Made by a program: the position numbers and the translations under genes. DNA of 64,000 nt from an uncultured Lysobacteraceae bacterium (GTDB lineage: Bacteria > Pseudomonadota > Gammaproteobacteria > Xanthomonadales > Xanthomonadaceae). The DNA lies in assembly GCA_902825775.1 (NCBI GenBank), contig CADECF010000002.1, positions 248,001 to 312,000 of the forward strand. Direction: 5' to 3'. Under the pieces are notes generated by a model. It did no database searches, was not told where the DNA came from, and was given only the letters and a program-made list of their open reading frames with translations. This document shows, piece after piece, positions 49,673 through 59,707 of the stretch (the first letter of the stretch is position 1; the number at the start of each line of letters is the position of its first letter).

Positions 49673-49682
49673 GGGGCGGCAT

Positions 49683-49709
49683 ATTGCTACCGCTAACAAT
49701 ATTTGTCAA
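49683..49709 (-). promoter_or_regulatory. Promoter and likely operator of the efflux operon
   Basis: Minus strand: -35 TTGACA (49704-49709), weak -10 CAATAT (49681-49686). The 18-base near-palindrome ATTGCTACCGCTAACAAT (49683-49700) covers the promoter spacer, where a MarR dimer would block polymerase. The surrounding 80 bases are much more AT-rich than the rest of the window. Confidence 0.6.
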
Positions 49710-49803
49710 TGCAATTATTGTTTCAGCAATAGAACACCGAGTTCGACTTTAATAATTAGGGAAATCAATTAGTTACGAATATACATCCGCAATCGGTGTC
49801 GCC

Positions 49804-49968
49804 TGCCATTCCTCGAAGGCGAAAATCCAGAGACTTAGGCCCTTCGTGGGAGCGGCTTCAGCCGCGAGCTTTTGCCGGTGGACGCTTGCTTGAAGAGCTC
49901 GCGGCTGGAGCCGCTCCCACGAAGAGAGAAGCCAAACCACTGGATTCCCTTCGGAAAGGACGGCTAAG
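49804..49968. repeat. Family A element nested inside a decayed family C element
   Basis: Outer C arms are degraded (ATTCCTCGAAGGCGAAAATC ... CACTGGATTCCCTTCGGAAA). The inner A pair at about 49846-49921 is well preserved. Same arrangement as at 44667-44842, so A appears younger than C. Confidence 0.8.
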
Positions 49969-49983
49969 AACGCAACGGCGGGC

Positions 49984-51219
49984 TCATCTGTGAGCCAACG
50001 CATCGCTCACGGCTTTCGCCTGCATCTCGGCCTCGACGTCACCCATCGGCACTTCGACGTCAGGCGCAATGCCTTCGATCTCATTGCGGCCATCTTCAAG
50101 AAAGCGCGCGCAATTGGGCATCCAGACGTCCACGGGTACGACTTTCAGTCGCGTCGGATTGCCGCCATCCACATAGCCGCACCCGGCGCCGGCGGTGCGC
50201 TCGCCAAGCACGGTCGCGACCTTGTTCTGCTGCAGCCACGCGACGAAATCTTCGGCGGCCGATCCGGTGCCGCGATCGGCCATGATCAACAGCGGTCCGC
50301 GCCATTCGCCGGTGCCTTGGAGCGAGGCGCTCTCCTGCGAAGCGGGCGCGAATACCGGGCAGGGCGCGGGTGCGCCTTTCCACACGTCGCTGCGGTCGCA
50401 GGCAGGTGCGACGCGCGAGGCTTCGCGTCGGGTAAGAGTGCGGTCGGTCATCAGCGCGACGACTTCGCTCACCCATTCGGTACCGCCGCCGTTGCCTGAA
50501 ACGTCCACCAGCAGGCGGCGCGCGCCTTTCGTCCGCAGTTCCGCGATCGCTGCGCGCAACTGCGCTTGCTGGCGCGCGCGCACTGCGAGCTTGAGCGCGT
50601 ATTGGCCGACCCCCGATTTGAATACCGCCTCGCAAGCGGCGAGATAACGGTCCTCGCCGAATTGCGCGATGCGTAAGACGCCGGTATCGCCGATCAGGCC
50701 AGTGGGAAAATCGCCGCTTCGCAGCGGCTTCCAACCGCCGATTCGCGCGAAGGGAAAGCGGAACGCATGATCGCTTTCCTCGTAACCGGCCGCAGCGCAG
50801 TCGGCGCCGGCGACCGGATTTGCATCCTCGTTCGCCGCAACGCTGTCGCCGTTGAGCGCAGATGGCGCGGGACGCGCGCCGGGTTTCATCCGCAGATGCG
50901 GATCGCCGAAGCCGCGCACGAAGCCGCGCAATACGACGAACGCGCGCACGTTCGAATGCGCATTCCGCAGCGCGTCGGTAGTGCGGCGATCGAGAGCGGG
51001 CAGGTCGACGTCGCGTTTTTCCGTCATCCAATCGAGATTGGCGTAACCCTGTGCCATGTCGCGCTTTAGGCGGCCGTAGTCGGCGAGCCAGGCGTCGGCG
51101 TCGTAGCTGGCGACGTCCCAACCGATGGCCAGCAATACCAATGCGACGACGGTCAGCGCGGCGCGCTTGGAGTATTTCTTGGCGCGCCTGAAGCGGGTTT
51201 GGGGGGTGAGGCGTGTCAT
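49984..51219 (-). CDS. Membrane-anchored S41-family (C-terminal processing) protease-like protein
   Basis: 411 aa. Basic N-terminus, then a membrane anchor (AALTVVALVLLAIGWDVA). The S41 core is recognisable: LLVDVSGNGGGTEWVSEVVALM and ADRGTGSAAEDFVAWLQ, whose Ser would be the nucleophile; GERTAGAGCGYVDGG and IAPDVEVP complete the fold. Likely periplasmic. No PDZ domain is obvious. Natural substrate unknown. Confidence 0.8.
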   Translation of the reverse strand: MTRLTPQTRFRRAKKYSKRAALTVVALVLLAIGWDVASYDADAWLADYGRLKRDMAQGYANLDWMTEKRDVDLPALDRRTTDALRNAHSNVRAFVVLRGFVRGFGDPHLRMKPGARPAPSALNGDSVAANEDANPVAGADCAAAGYEESDHAFRFPFARIGGWKPLRSGDFPTGLIGDTGVLRIAQFGEDRYLAACEAVFKSGVGQYALKLAVRARQQAQLRAAIAELRTKGARRLLVDVSGNGGGTEWVSEVVALMTDRTLTRREASRVAPACDRSDVWKGAPAPCPVFAPASQESASLQGTGEWRGPLLIMADRGTGSAAEDFVAWLQQNKVATVLGERTAGAGCGYVDGGNPTRLKVVPVDVWMPNCARFLEDGRNEIEGIAPDVEVPMGDVEAEMQAKAVSDALAHR

Positions 51220-51360
51220 GCCGCGGTTCCGATCGTCGGGAAATGCCGCGGACGATAGCGGGCGTCGTGGTTGCGTTGTCGGCGATTGCGATGGAAAGGA
51301 GAAGACAGCGACGAAACACCGTTTGCGCGCCGCGAACTCTTGATCTTTACGCTGTCGGCG

Positions 51361-51490
51361 CTCGAAAAGCTCGCGGCTGAAGCCGCTCCCACAAGAGCAG
51401 CGGTATGTAGCCCGGGCGGAGCGCAGCGATACCCCGGACCGAGTCGCGGCCTTGTTTCCCGGGTATCGCCTTCGGCTCCACCCGGGCTAC
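51361..51490. repeat. Family A half-copy and a diverged family F inverted repeat
   Basis: A lone AGCTCGCGGCTGAAGCCGCT at 51361-51394, then a family F pair with GTAGCCCGGGCGGAGCGCAG at 51407 and reverse complement CTCCACCCGGGCTAC ending 51490, one base before the YpjD-like gene's stop codon. Confidence 0.85.
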
Positions 51491-51491
51491 G

Positions 51492-52280
51492 TCAGACGCG
51501 CTTGAGCAGCAGTTCCAGCACGAACTTGCTGCCGAAGAACGCTAGGATCAGCAAGGCCATCGCCGCCAGCGTCCAGCGCACCGCGACGGCGCCGCGCCAG
51601 CCGTAACGCCAACGGCCCAGCAGCAGCGCGCCGAAGGCCAGCCACGACAGCACGCTCAGTACGGTCTTGTGCACCAGATGCTGCGCGAACAGGTTCTCGA
51701 CGAACAGCACGCCGGTCAATAAGGTCGCGGTGAGCAGCACGAAGCCGACGGCGATCGTGCGAAATAGCAACGACTCCAGTTCCGTCAACGGCGGCAATGC
51801 GCGCAGCCAGCCGCGGAATTCGCGCCGGCGCAGCGCACGTTCCTGCACCCACAGCATGATCGCCAGCAAGGCCGCGACCGCGAGCGTGGCGTAGGCGAGC
51901 AGGGCGCACCAGGCGTGCAGTTGCAGGCGCCAGTCGAGCTTTTCGCCATGCACGTGGCCATAACCGGCATAGGCCAGCAATGAAGCGGCCGCGACGGGAA
52001 AGACGATCACGCCCAACGCCGCCATCCGCCCGGTCGCGCCGAACGCGGCGGTCAAAGCCGCCATGCCCAGGCCGACCAGGGACAGCGCCGCGAAGAAATG
52101 CAAATCCGTGCCGCCGCTCTGTCGCCAGCCGAGAATATGGACGATCGCGTGCAGGACGACCGCCAGCAGCGCCGGCAACAGCCAGCTGGCGGAAATCCGG
52201 CCCTCGTCGCGGATCACGGCTCTGACCAACAGGCCGGCGGCGGCGAGGTAGAGCAGGGCGGCGATGAGAACGATTGTCAT
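51492..52280 (-). CDS. YpjD/CcsA-like cytochrome c assembly-type membrane protein
   Basis: 262 aa from MTIVLIAALLYLAAAGLL with about eight membrane segments. LHAWCALLAYATLAVAALLAIM and VENLFAQHLVHKTVLSVLSWLAFGALLLGRW fit the CcsA/YpjD haem-handling family with conserved His residues. Divergent from ffh, as is ypjD in E. coli. The exact role of YpjD proteins is unclear. Confidence 0.88.
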   Translation of the reverse strand: MTIVLIAALLYLAAAGLLVRAVIRDEGRISASWLLPALLAVVLHAIVHILGWRQSGGTDLHFFAALSLVGLGMAALTAAFGATGRMAALGVIVFPVAAASLLAYAGYGHVHGEKLDWRLQLHAWCALLAYATLAVAALLAIMLWVQERALRRREFRGWLRALPPLTELESLLFRTIAVGFVLLTATLLTGVLFVENLFAQHLVHKTVLSVLSWLAFGALLLGRWRYGWRGAVAVRWTLAAMALLILAFFGSKFVLELLLKRV

Positions 52281-52311
52281 CGGCGCAGTGTCGCACATGC
52301 CGGGCTCGCTT

Positions 52312-52398
52312 TTGTGGGAGCGGCTTCAGCCGCGAGCTCTTCGGATCGATGCGGGCTCCACCGGAGCCAAAAGCTCGCGGCTGAAGCCGCTCCCACAA
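52312..52398. repeat. Intergenic inverted repeat, family A
   Basis: GTGGGAGCGGCTTCAGCCGC and reverse complement, between the divergent YpjD-like gene and ffh. Confidence 0.9.
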
Positions 52399-52420
52399 GA
52401 GGGGCGTCCGAGCCGCGGGC

Positions 52421-52426
52421 TATAAT
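52421..52426 (+). promoter_or_regulatory. Probable -10 element of ffh
   Basis: TATAAT 31 bases before the ffh ATG. No good -35; the expected place is at the end of the family A repeat. Confidence 0.5.
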
Positions 52427-52457
52427 TCGCGTTCCTTGTTCGCGGTCCGCATCGCCC

Positions 52458-53822
52458 ATGTTCGAATCCCTCACCCAACGCCTGTCCGGCACCATCGAAC
52501 GCCTGCGCGGACGCGGCCGGCTGACCGAGGAGAACATCCGCGAGGCCACCCGCGAGGTGCGCATCGCGCTGCTCGAAGCCGACGTGGCCCTGCCGGTCGT
52601 GCAGGCGCTCGTCGAGCGCATCAAAGTGCGTGCGGTCGGCCAGGAAGTGCTCAAGAGCCTTACCCCGGGCCAGGCGCTGATCAAGGTCGTGCGCGACGAG
52701 CTGACCAACGTGATGGGCTCGGCCGCCAGCGATCTGAACCTCAACGTGCCGGCGCCGGCGGTGATCCTGATGGCCGGCCTGCAGGGCGCGGGCAAGACGA
52801 CGACCGTCGGCAAGCTCGCCAAGCACCTCAAGGAAAAGCGCAAGAAGAAGGTGATGGTGGTCAGCGCCGACGTCTACCGTCCGGCCGCGATCGAACAATT
52901 GAAGACGTTGGCGCAGCAGGTGGACGTGCTGTTCTTCCCGTCGGACGCCTCGCAGAAACCCGAAGCCATCGTCCGCGCCGCGATCGACGATGCGAAAAAA
53001 TCCTACGCCGATGTGCTGATCGTCGACACCGCCGGCCGTCTCGCGATCGACGAGGCGATGATGGCCGAGATCAAGGCCCTTCACGCAGCGGTGAATCCGG
53101 TCGAAACGCTGTTCGTGGTCGATTCGATGACCGGCCAGGACGCGGCCACCACCGCCAAGCATTTCGGCGAAGCGCTGCCGCTGACCGGCGTGGTGCTGAC
53201 CAAGACCGACGGCGACGCGCGCGGCGGCGCCGCGTTGAGCGTGCGTTACGTCACCGGCAAGCCGATCAAGTTCGTCGGCGTCGGCGAAAAGCCCGATGGC
53301 TTGGATGTGTTCCATCCCGATCGCGTCGCCAGCCGCATCCTCGACATGGGCGATGTGCTGTCGCTGGTCGAGCAGGTCGAGCAGCAGGTCGACAAGGACA
53401 AGGCGCAGAAGCTCGCCGAGAAGGTCGCCAAGGGCAAGAAGTTCGATCTGAACGACATGCGCGACCAGCTCGAGCAGATGCAGAACATGGGTGGCTTGTC
53501 GGGTTTGATGGACAAGCTGCCGGGCATGGGCCAGATCCCCGATGCCGTGAAAAACCAGGTCACCGGCAAGGAAATGCCGCGGATGATCGCGATCATCGGT
53601 TCGATGACGAAAAAGGAGCGCCGCAACCCGCAACTGCTCAACGGCTCGCGCCGCGCGCGCATCGCCAAGGGCTCGGGAACCGCGCCGGCCGACGTCAACC
53701 GCTTGCTCAAGCAATACCAGCAGATGGAAAAGATGATGGGCAAGCTGGGACGCGGCGGCATGAAGGGCATGATGCGAGGCATGCGCGGGATGATGGGCGG
53801 CGGCGGGATGCCGTTCCGCTGA
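52458..53822 (+). CDS. ffh: Signal recognition particle protein Ffh
   Basis: 454 aa from MFESLTQRLSGTIERLRG. N domain, then G domain with GLQGAGKTTTVGKLA, DVYRPAA, DTAGRLAID and TKTDGDARGGAA. The Met-rich M domain ends MMRGMRGMMGGGGMPFR. Targets inner-membrane proteins with 4.5S RNA and FtsY. Confidence 0.97.
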   Translation: MFESLTQRLSGTIERLRGRGRLTEENIREATREVRIALLEADVALPVVQALVERIKVRAVGQEVLKSLTPGQALIKVVRDELTNVMGSAASDLNLNVPAPAVILMAGLQGAGKTTTVGKLAKHLKEKRKKKVMVVSADVYRPAAIEQLKTLAQQVDVLFFPSDASQKPEAIVRAAIDDAKKSYADVLIVDTAGRLAIDEAMMAEIKALHAAVNPVETLFVVDSMTGQDAATTAKHFGEALPLTGVVLTKTDGDARGGAALSVRYVTGKPIKFVGVGEKPDGLDVFHPDRVASRILDMGDVLSLVEQVEQQVDKDKAQKLAEKVAKGKKFDLNDMRDQLEQMQNMGGLSGLMDKLPGMGQIPDAVKNQVTGKEMPRMIAIIGSMTKKERRNPQLLNGSRRARIAKGSGTAPADVNRLLKQYQQMEKMMGKLGRGGMKGMMRGMRGMMGGGGMPFR

Positions 53823-53833
53823 TTGTGTTTTTC

Positions 53834-53980
53834 CAAGAGCGGCTTAGCGGCGAGCTCTGAATTTGGACTGTCATCCCGAGCGAAGCGAGGGATCTGTTTG
53901 CGGGCACGTCGAAGAAGCAGATCCCTCGCTTCGCTCGGGATGACAGTTTTATCGGCTCGCGACCGAAGTCGCTCCCACAA
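53834..53980. repeat. Family D element nested inside a degenerate family A element
   Basis: Outer A arms are diverged (AAGAGCGGCTTAGCGGCGAG ... TCGCGACCGAAGTCGCTCCC). Inner D pair, 53868-53947: TGTCATCCCGAGCGAAGCGA and reverse complement, nearly perfect. Confidence 0.88.
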
Positions 53981-54005
53981 ACAAAATGGGCGAAAGGAGC
54001 GGATC

Positions 54006-54416
54006 GTGAACGAGGTAGTTCGACTAGGCGGCTGCCAATGCGGCGCAGTGCGTTACTCTCTATCCGGCGAGCCGATTTTCGCCGCGATCTGCCACTGCAC
54101 GATGTGCCGTCGCGCTCACGCCGCGCCGGCGGTGGCCTGGGCCATGTTCGCCGATTCGCAAGTCGCCTTCGATAAGGCGCAGCCGCATAAGTACGCATCT
54201 TCCGAAGAAGCGCAGCGCGGTTTCTGTCGTGATTGCGGCACCCAGATCAGTTTCACCGCCAGCTTTCTTCCCGGTCTGATCGATATCTCGATCGGCAGTC
54301 TCGACGATCCGGAGGCGATCCGCCCGGCACTGCACTATTGGGACAACGAACGCTTGTCATGGGTGGAGTTCGCCGACGGCCTGCCGCGCCATCCCGAATT
54401 CCCGCCGATGGAATGA
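54006..54416 (+). CDS. GFA-family zinc protein
   Basis: 136 aa from GTG 54006 (AAAGGAG upstream). Cys pattern [20 protein letters not shown] and [11 protein letters not shown] is the GFA fold that binds two zinc ions. Named for the formaldehyde-glutathione enzyme Gfa, but most members have no proven reaction. Stop overlaps the next start (ATGA). Confidence 0.88.
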   Translation: MNEVVRLGGCQCGAVRYSLSGEPIFAAICHCTMCRRAHAAPAVAWAMFADSQVAFDKAQPHKYASSEEAQRGFCRDCGTQISFTASFLPGLIDISIGSLDDPEAIRPALHYWDNERLSWVEFADGLPRHPEFPPME

Positions 54417-55492
54417 TGGGAATGAGCCGCGCCGTCCGCGATCGCATCGACGCGTTCTGCGAACGTTACGGCTTGCGCTTGCCGATTCTGCTCGCGCCGA
54501 TGGCCGGCGTCGATTCCATCGATTTGTCCATCGCGGTCGGCAAGGCCGGCGGCATGGGCGCGCTCGGCGCACTGATGTCGACGCCGGACGAAATCCTGCG
54601 TTGGACGAGCGCATACCGAGCCGCCACCGATGCGCCGGTGCAGGTCAATCTCTGGATTCCCGATCCGCCGCCGAAACGCGATGCGGATGCCGAGCGACGG
54701 ATGCGCGATTTCCTCGCGGCCTGGAGTCCGCCCGTCGACGCGGCCGCGGGCGACGCCAAGCCTTACGATTTCGACGCGCAATGCGAAGCGCTGATCGCAA
54801 CGCGACCGCAAGTGGCGTCTTCGATCATGGGCGTGTTCGCGCCCGCGTACGCCGCGCGGTTGCGCGAAGCCGGCATCGCCTGGTTCGCCACCGCCACCAC
54901 GCTCGACGAAGCCCTCGCCGCAGAAGCGGCCGGCGCCGATGCGATCATCGCGCAGAGTTTCGAAGCCGGCGGCCACCGCGGCGCGTTCCGTGCGCAGGAT
55001 GCGGAACGGCAATCGGTAGGCCTGTTCTCGCTCATGCCGCGGCTCGCCGACCGCTTACGCATTCCGGTGATCGCATCGGGCGGCATCGCCGATGGCCGCG
55101 GTATCGCTGCGGCGCTGGCGCTCGGCGCGAGCGCGGTGCAGATCGGCACCGGTTTCCTGCGTTGTCCGGAAGCGCGGATCGCATCGTCCTGGGCCGACGC
55201 GCTGGCGAATGCGGAACCGGAGGATACCTGGCCGACGCGCGCGTTCTCGGGAAGGCTCGGCCGCTCGCTGGCTACCGATTACGTACGCGCAACCGCCGCA
55301 TCGGGCGCGCCGGCGCCGGTGGCGTATCCGGTGCAACGCGGGCTGACGGCTGCGATGCGCAAGCAGGGCGCGCAAAGCGACGACGTGTCGCGCATTCAGG
55401 CCTGGGCCGGCCAATCGGCGTGGCTGGCGACGGACCTTCCTGCGGGCGATTGCGTCGCGCGTTGGTGGGATCAGGCGCAGACTTTGCTCTGA
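54413..55492 (+). CDS. Nitronate monooxygenase-like FMN protein
   Basis: 359 aa from ATG 54413; ATGs at 54416 and 54422 are also possible. TIM barrel with [41 protein letters not shown] (catalytic His) and [32 protein letters not shown]. Oxidises alkyl nitronates such as propionate 3-nitronate, possibly protective. Coupled to the GFA gene. Confidence 0.88.
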   Translation: MMGMSRAVRDRIDAFCERYGLRLPILLAPMAGVDSIDLSIAVGKAGGMGALGALMSTPDEILRWTSAYRAATDAPVQVNLWIPDPPPKRDADAERRMRDFLAAWSPPVDAAAGDAKPYDFDAQCEALIATRPQVASSIMGVFAPAYAARLREAGIAWFATATTLDEALAAEAAGADAIIAQSFEAGGHRGAFRAQDAERQSVGLFSLMPRLADRLRIPVIASGGIADGRGIAAALALGASAVQIGTGFLRCPEARIASSWADALANAEPEDTWPTRAFSGRLGRSLATDYVRATAASGAPAPVAYPVQRGLTAAMRKQGAQSDDVSRIQAWAGQSAWLATDLPAGDCVARWWDQAQTLL

Positions 55493-55613
55493 ATGCGCAT
55501 CGTCCACGACAACGCCATCGGAATCGGGTAAGTTCACGTCGCCGGCGGCTGGGGAGCCTTCGGCGGCGTTGCGAAGATTCAGCCGGCATGCCGGTACAAC
55601 TCAGGGGGAGTAC

Positions 55614-56696
55614 ATGCTCGATCAAGTTCCGGCGTCGCCCGCCGGCGAATTCCATGCGCCCGCCGAGGCGCCATCCATCGTCCGCCACCGTCCGGAATTC
55701 AACGGCCGCGCCGGCGAATATTTCGGCATCTGGATCGTCAATCTGCTGCTCAGCATCGTCACCCTGGGCATCTATTCGGCCTGGGCCAAGGTGCGTACCG
55801 AGCGTTATTTCTATGCGAACACCACGCTGGCGGGTTCGACCTTCGAATATCTCGCCGACCCGATCGCGATCCTGAAAGGACGGCTGATCGCGTATGCCGT
55901 GGTCATCGCGCTGTTGTTGAGCGCCAGATTCTCGCCGGGCCTCTACCTGCTGCTGGTGCTGGGCGTCGCCGCGGTTATGCCGATCCTGGTGGTGCTGAGC
56001 TTGCGCTTCCGCGCACGCAATTCCGCCTGGCGCGGCCTGTCGTTCCGTTTCACCGAAAGCGGCGGCGATGCCTACGGCCCGTTCATGGGCTGGCCCATAT
56101 TGAGCGGCATCAGCGGCAGCTTGCTGTATCCGATCATGCGCAAGCGCCAGCACGAATTCGTGGTCGAGGGCCACCGCTTCGGCGGCCGGCGCTTCGAGTT
56201 CCGGGGCGGCGCAGGGGCTTATTACGTGCCGTACGGAATCGCCGCCGCGATATTCATCGTGTTGTTCGTCGGCATGATCTTCGGCATGGGCAGCATGATG
56301 GGCAAAGTTGGCGCAACCGCAGAGGCCGGCAACAAGGTGGTCGCGATGGTCGGCCTGTTCTACCTGGGCTTCTTCCTGGTGATGATTTTCCTGCGCGTGC
56401 GCTACGGCAACCTGATGTGGAACAACAGCCGGCTCGGCCCGCACCGTTTCGAATCCACGCAGCGCGCGCGCGACATGATTTGGCTGTATGCCAGCAACCT
56501 GGTGGCCATCGTCTGCACCATCGGCCTGGCCGCGCCGTGGGCGATGGTGCGTCTGGCCCGTTACCGCGCCGAGCATTTCACGGTGGTGACCTCGGGCAGC
56601 ATCGAGCAATTCATCGCCGAAGCGGAGGAGCAGCGCGGCGCCACCGGCGCGGAAATGGTCGATGCGCTCGACCTGGGCGCGGACTTCGGTTTTTGA
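55614..56696 (+). CDS. DUF898 (YjgN-type) membrane protein
   Basis: 360 aa from ATG 55614 with GGGGGAG ahead. Several membrane segments; NGRAGEYFGIWIVNLLLSIVTLGIYSAWAKVR is the DUF898 signature, occurring twice in weaker form. Function unknown. Its stop overlaps the start of the M48 protease gene, a pairing that suggests joint action at the membrane. Confidence 0.88.
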   Translation: MLDQVPASPAGEFHAPAEAPSIVRHRPEFNGRAGEYFGIWIVNLLLSIVTLGIYSAWAKVRTERYFYANTTLAGSTFEYLADPIAILKGRLIAYAVVIALLLSARFSPGLYLLLVLGVAAVMPILVVLSLRFRARNSAWRGLSFRFTESGGDAYGPFMGWPILSGISGSLLYPIMRKRQHEFVVEGHRFGGRRFEFRGGAGAYYVPYGIAAAIFIVLFVGMIFGMGSMMGKVGATAEAGNKVVAMVGLFYLGFFLVMIFLRVRYGNLMWNNSRLGPHRFESTQRARDMIWLYASNLVAIVCTIGLAAPWAMVRLARYRAEHFTVVTSGSIEQFIAEAEEQRGATGAEMVDALDLGADFGF

Positions 56697-57724
56697 GCGA
56701 ACTCGCGGGCACCTGGTACGACGGACAATCCAGCCGCGCGCGCGCCGTGCGGTTGCATTCGCCGGCGCCGGGCTGTCTGCGCATGGACGCCGACGCGGAC
56801 GAAGTCCGCGATTGGCCGCTGCGCGACATCGTCATCAGCCCGCGTTTGGGCCGCACCCCGCGCATCCTGCAATTGCCCGATGGCGGCCGCATCGAATGCG
56901 CCGATGCGCCGGTATTGGCGGCGTGGTTTCCGCGTCCGCCCAGTCGCGTGGAAGGCTTCGCCGATTGGCTGGAGCGGCGCAAATGGGCGATCGCCGGCGC
57001 AGCGGCGTTCACCGCGGTGAGTGCGCTCGCGTTCGTGCGTTTCGGCGTGCCGTGGGCCGCGATGGAAATCGCCGAGCGCATGCCGCAAGCGGTGGAAAGG
57101 CATCTCAGCGATCAGGTGGTTGCGGTGCTGGAACGCATGCATTTCGAACCGAGCCGGGTACCGGCCGAGCGCCAGCAGAAACTGCAGCGCGATTTCCGCG
57201 CGCTGGTCGCAGGCGAATCGCGCTCGGAGCAGATGCGGTTGCGGATCATCTCGGCCAAAGCGATCGGCCCGAACGCGTTCGCCTTGCCCGACGGCCGCAT
57301 CTTCCTGACCGACGAGCTGGTCGCGCTGGCCGGTTCCGACGAAGAACTGCTCGCCGTACTCGCCCATGAAGCCGGCCACCACGTCCACCGCCATGGCATG
57401 CGGCAGGCGCTGGAAAGCTCGTCGGTGTTCCTGGTGGCCGGGATGCTGTTCGGCGATGCGTCCGGTTCCTCGCTGGCGGTCTCGATCCCCGCCGTCCTGC
57501 TCAGCAACGGATTCTCACGGGGGCATGAGCGCGAGGCCGACGCCTACGCCTTCGACCTGCTGCGCCGCCACGGCCACTCGCCCAAAGCCTTCGCCAGTCT
57601 GTTGCGGCGCCTGTCCCGCAAGCTGCCGCAGCTGGAGGAAGCGGGCCCGGCCGGGTATCTGTCGACCCATCCGCCCAGCCCGGAGCGGATCCTGGCCGCC
57701 GAAAGGGCCGCGGCCGGCCGCTGA
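56693..57724 (+). CDS. M48-family membrane metalloprotease
   Basis: 343 aa from a TTG start at 56693 overlapping the DUF898 stop (TTGA); no ATG or GTG lies near. One membrane segment ([21 protein letters not shown]). Zinc motif HEAGHH with a downstream Glu in [14 protein letters not shown]. Product ends with an [10 protein letters not shown] element typical of M48. The protease domain faces the periplasm if the anchor is N-in. Confidence 0.87.
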   Translation: MSELAGTWYDGQSSRARAVRLHSPAPGCLRMDADADEVRDWPLRDIVISPRLGRTPRILQLPDGGRIECADAPVLAAWFPRPPSRVEGFADWLERRKWAIAGAAAFTAVSALAFVRFGVPWAAMEIAERMPQAVERHLSDQVVAVLERMHFEPSRVPAERQQKLQRDFRALVAGESRSEQMRLRIISAKAIGPNAFALPDGRIFLTDELVALAGSDEELLAVLAHEAGHHVHRHGMRQALESSSVFLVAGMLFGDASGSSLAVSIPAVLLSNGFSRGHEREADAYAFDLLRRHGHSPKAFASLLRRLSRKLPQLEEAGPAGYLSTHPPSPERILAAERAAAGR

Positions 57725-57812
57725 CCGGGTTCCACTGCGGCTATTCAATGGCTTACAATGCTCGGCTTACCTCGCCGCTCCCTGGCGACTGGGCAACACA
57801 GGAATACCGTTC

Positions 57813-58070
57813 ATGGTCAAGATCCGTCTCACCCGCGGCGGCGCCAAGAAGCGCCCCTTCTACCACATCATCGTCACCGACCAGCGCGCTGCGCGCGATG
57901 GCCGCAACATCGAGCGCGTGGGTTATTTCAACCCGATCGCTTCCGGCAACGAGAAGCGCGTCGAGCTCGATACCGAGCGCGTACAGCACTGGATCGGCCA
58001 GGGCGCGCAGATGACCGACAAGGTGCGCAACCTGTTCAAGGAAGCCACCAAGGCCCAGGCTTCGGCCTGA
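57813..58070 (+). CDS. rpsP: 30S ribosomal protein S16
   Basis: 85 aa, [23 protein letters not shown], the standard S16 N-terminus. AGGAA upstream; a TACAAT -10 at 57754. First gene of rpsP-rimM-trmD-rplS. Confidence 0.97.
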   Translation: MVKIRLTRGGAKKRPFYHIIVTDQRAARDGRNIERVGYFNPIASGNEKRVELDTERVQHWIGQGAQMTDKVRNLFKEATKAQASA

Positions 58071-58104
58071 TCCCTGCGGCCGTGCCTCGCGCGGCCGACG
58101 CGTC

Positions 58105-58617
58105 ATGAGCGAACACGAGCGCCGCGTCCTGTTGGGCAGGATCGTCGGCGCTTTCGGCGTGCGCGGCGAGATCAAGCTCGACTCGTTCACCGAGCCCAAG
58201 GCCGCGATCTTCCGCTACCAACCGTGGGCCTTGCGCGACGCGCAAGGCCGCGAGCGCACGTTCGACGGCGCACGCGGCCGCGATACGCCCAAAGGCGTGG
58301 TCGCCACGCTGCCGGACGTGTCCGACCGCGATACGGCCGAAGCGTTGCGCGGTACCGAAGTCTGGGTCGCCCGTTCCGCTTTGCCGCCGCCCAAACCGGG
58401 CGAGTACTACTGGATCGACCTGGAAGGCCTGCGCGTGGTCAATACCGAGGGCGTCGAATTCGGCCGCGTTTCGCACCTGTTCTCGACCGGCGCCAACGAC
58501 GTTTTGGTAGTGCAGGGCGATCGCGAGCGCATGATTCCGTTCGCGATGCCCGATTACGTACAGTCGATCGATTTCGATAGTCAGTTGATCGTCGTCGACT
58601 GGGACGCGGATTTTTAG
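58105..58617 (+). CDS. rimM: 16S rRNA processing protein RimM
   Basis: 170 aa. RimM N-domain [20 protein letters not shown] and PRC-barrel ([29 protein letters not shown]). Assists 30S head maturation with S19. Confidence 0.95.
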   Translation: MSEHERRVLLGRIVGAFGVRGEIKLDSFTEPKAAIFRYQPWALRDAQGRERTFDGARGRDTPKGVVATLPDVSDRDTAEALRGTEVWVARSALPPPKPGEYYWIDLEGLRVVNTEGVEFGRVSHLFSTGANDVLVVQGDRERMIPFAMPDYVQSIDFDSQLIVVDWDADF

Positions 58618-58625
58618 CCGTTTTT

Positions 58626-58689
58626 GTAGAGTCGAGCTTGCTCGACTGCTTTTTCGGCAATAAGAGCAGTCGAGCAAGCTCGACTCTAC
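58626..58689. repeat. Intergenic inverted repeat, family B, inside the rpsP operon
   Basis: GTAGAGTCGAGCTTGCTCGA and exact reverse complement between rimM and trmD. On the RNA this makes a stable hairpin inside the operon. Confidence 0.9.
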
Positions 58690-58721
58690 GAAGCAGGCTT
58701 CTACGCTCAGGACGACAAGCC

Positions 58722-59465
58722 ATGCGAATCGACATCATCAGCCTGTTCCCCGAGTTCGTGAGCCAGATCGCCGGCCACGGCGTGGTCGGCCGCGCGCAGG
58801 AACGCGCGCTGCTGTCGCTGCACGGTTGGAATCCGCGCGACTATGCCGAGGGCAATTACCGCCGCGTCGACGACCGCCCGTTCGGCGGCGGCCCGGGCAT
58901 GGTGATGATGATCGACCCGTTGCGCGACTGCCTGGCCGCCGTGCGGCTGGCCGATCCGGCCCCGGCCAAAGCCATCTATCTCAGCCCGCAGGGCAGGCCG
59001 CTGACACAGGCCAAGGTCCGCGAATTGGCGGCCGAACCGCGCTTCATCCTGTTGTGCGGGCGGTACGAGGGCGTGGACGAGCGCCTGCTCGCGGCCGAGG
59101 TCGACGAGGAGATTTCGATCGGCGATTACGTATTGTCCGGCGGCGAGCTGGCCGCGGCGGTGGTGGTCGATGCGGTCGCCCGGCTGCAGGATGGAGCGCT
59201 GAACGATGCCGAATCCGCCGCCCAGGACAGTTTCGAGGCCGACGGCTTGCTCGATTGCCCGCACTACACCCGTCCGGTCGAACATGAACTGGGCGACGTC
59301 CCCGAGGTGCTGATGTCGGGCAACCACGCGCAAATCGCCCGCTGGCGCCGGCAGCAGGCCCTGGGCCGGACCTGGCTGCGGCGGCCGGACCTGCTGGACG
59401 AGGCGGGGCTGTCCAAGGCCGACCGCGAGTTGTTGGAGGCCTTCAAGGCGGAAAACCCCGGCTAA
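58722..59465 (+). CDS. trmD: tRNA (guanine-37-N1)-methyltransferase
   Basis: 247-aa SPOUT enzyme making m1G37. [36 protein letters not shown] and the knot [15 protein letters not shown] are intact. Confidence 0.97.
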   Translation: MRIDIISLFPEFVSQIAGHGVVGRAQERALLSLHGWNPRDYAEGNYRRVDDRPFGGGPGMVMMIDPLRDCLAAVRLADPAPAKAIYLSPQGRPLTQAKVRELAAEPRFILLCGRYEGVDERLLAAEVDEEISIGDYVLSGGELAAAVVVDAVARLQDGALNDAESAAQDSFEADGLLDCPHYTRPVEHELGDVPEVLMSGNHAQIARWRRQQALGRTWLRRPDLLDEAGLSKADRELLEAFKAENPG

Positions 59466-59476
59466 CCACGCCTTTC

Positions 59477-59553
59477 TGTCATCCCGAGCGCAGCGAGGGA
59501 TCTGCTTCACCGGCGCAGCGGCAAGCAGATACCTCGCTGCGCTCGGGATGACA
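59477..59553. repeat. Intergenic inverted repeat, family D
   Basis: TGTCATCCCGAGCGCAGCGA and reverse complement, between trmD and rplS. Confidence 0.9.
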
Positions 59554-59587
59554 AGAGGTAGGGGACGCCAGGGAAACCGGTAAACCC

Positions 59588-59617
59588 TAGCCACACAAGG
59601 AAAAAGCCCGCTATAAT
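59588..59617 (+). promoter_or_regulatory. Promoter of rplS
   Basis: -10 TATAAT exact (59612-59617); -35 TAGCCA, 18-base spacer, four of six matches. Gives rplS its own start after the family D repeat. Confidence 0.65.
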
Positions 59618-59707
59618 GCGCGGCTTCGCTCTACCGCCAGGCGCCTGTCCGCAGGTCCCACCCGGCATCCACAATAACGACAGAACCCAGATCAAGCAGG
59701 CCGCGCC

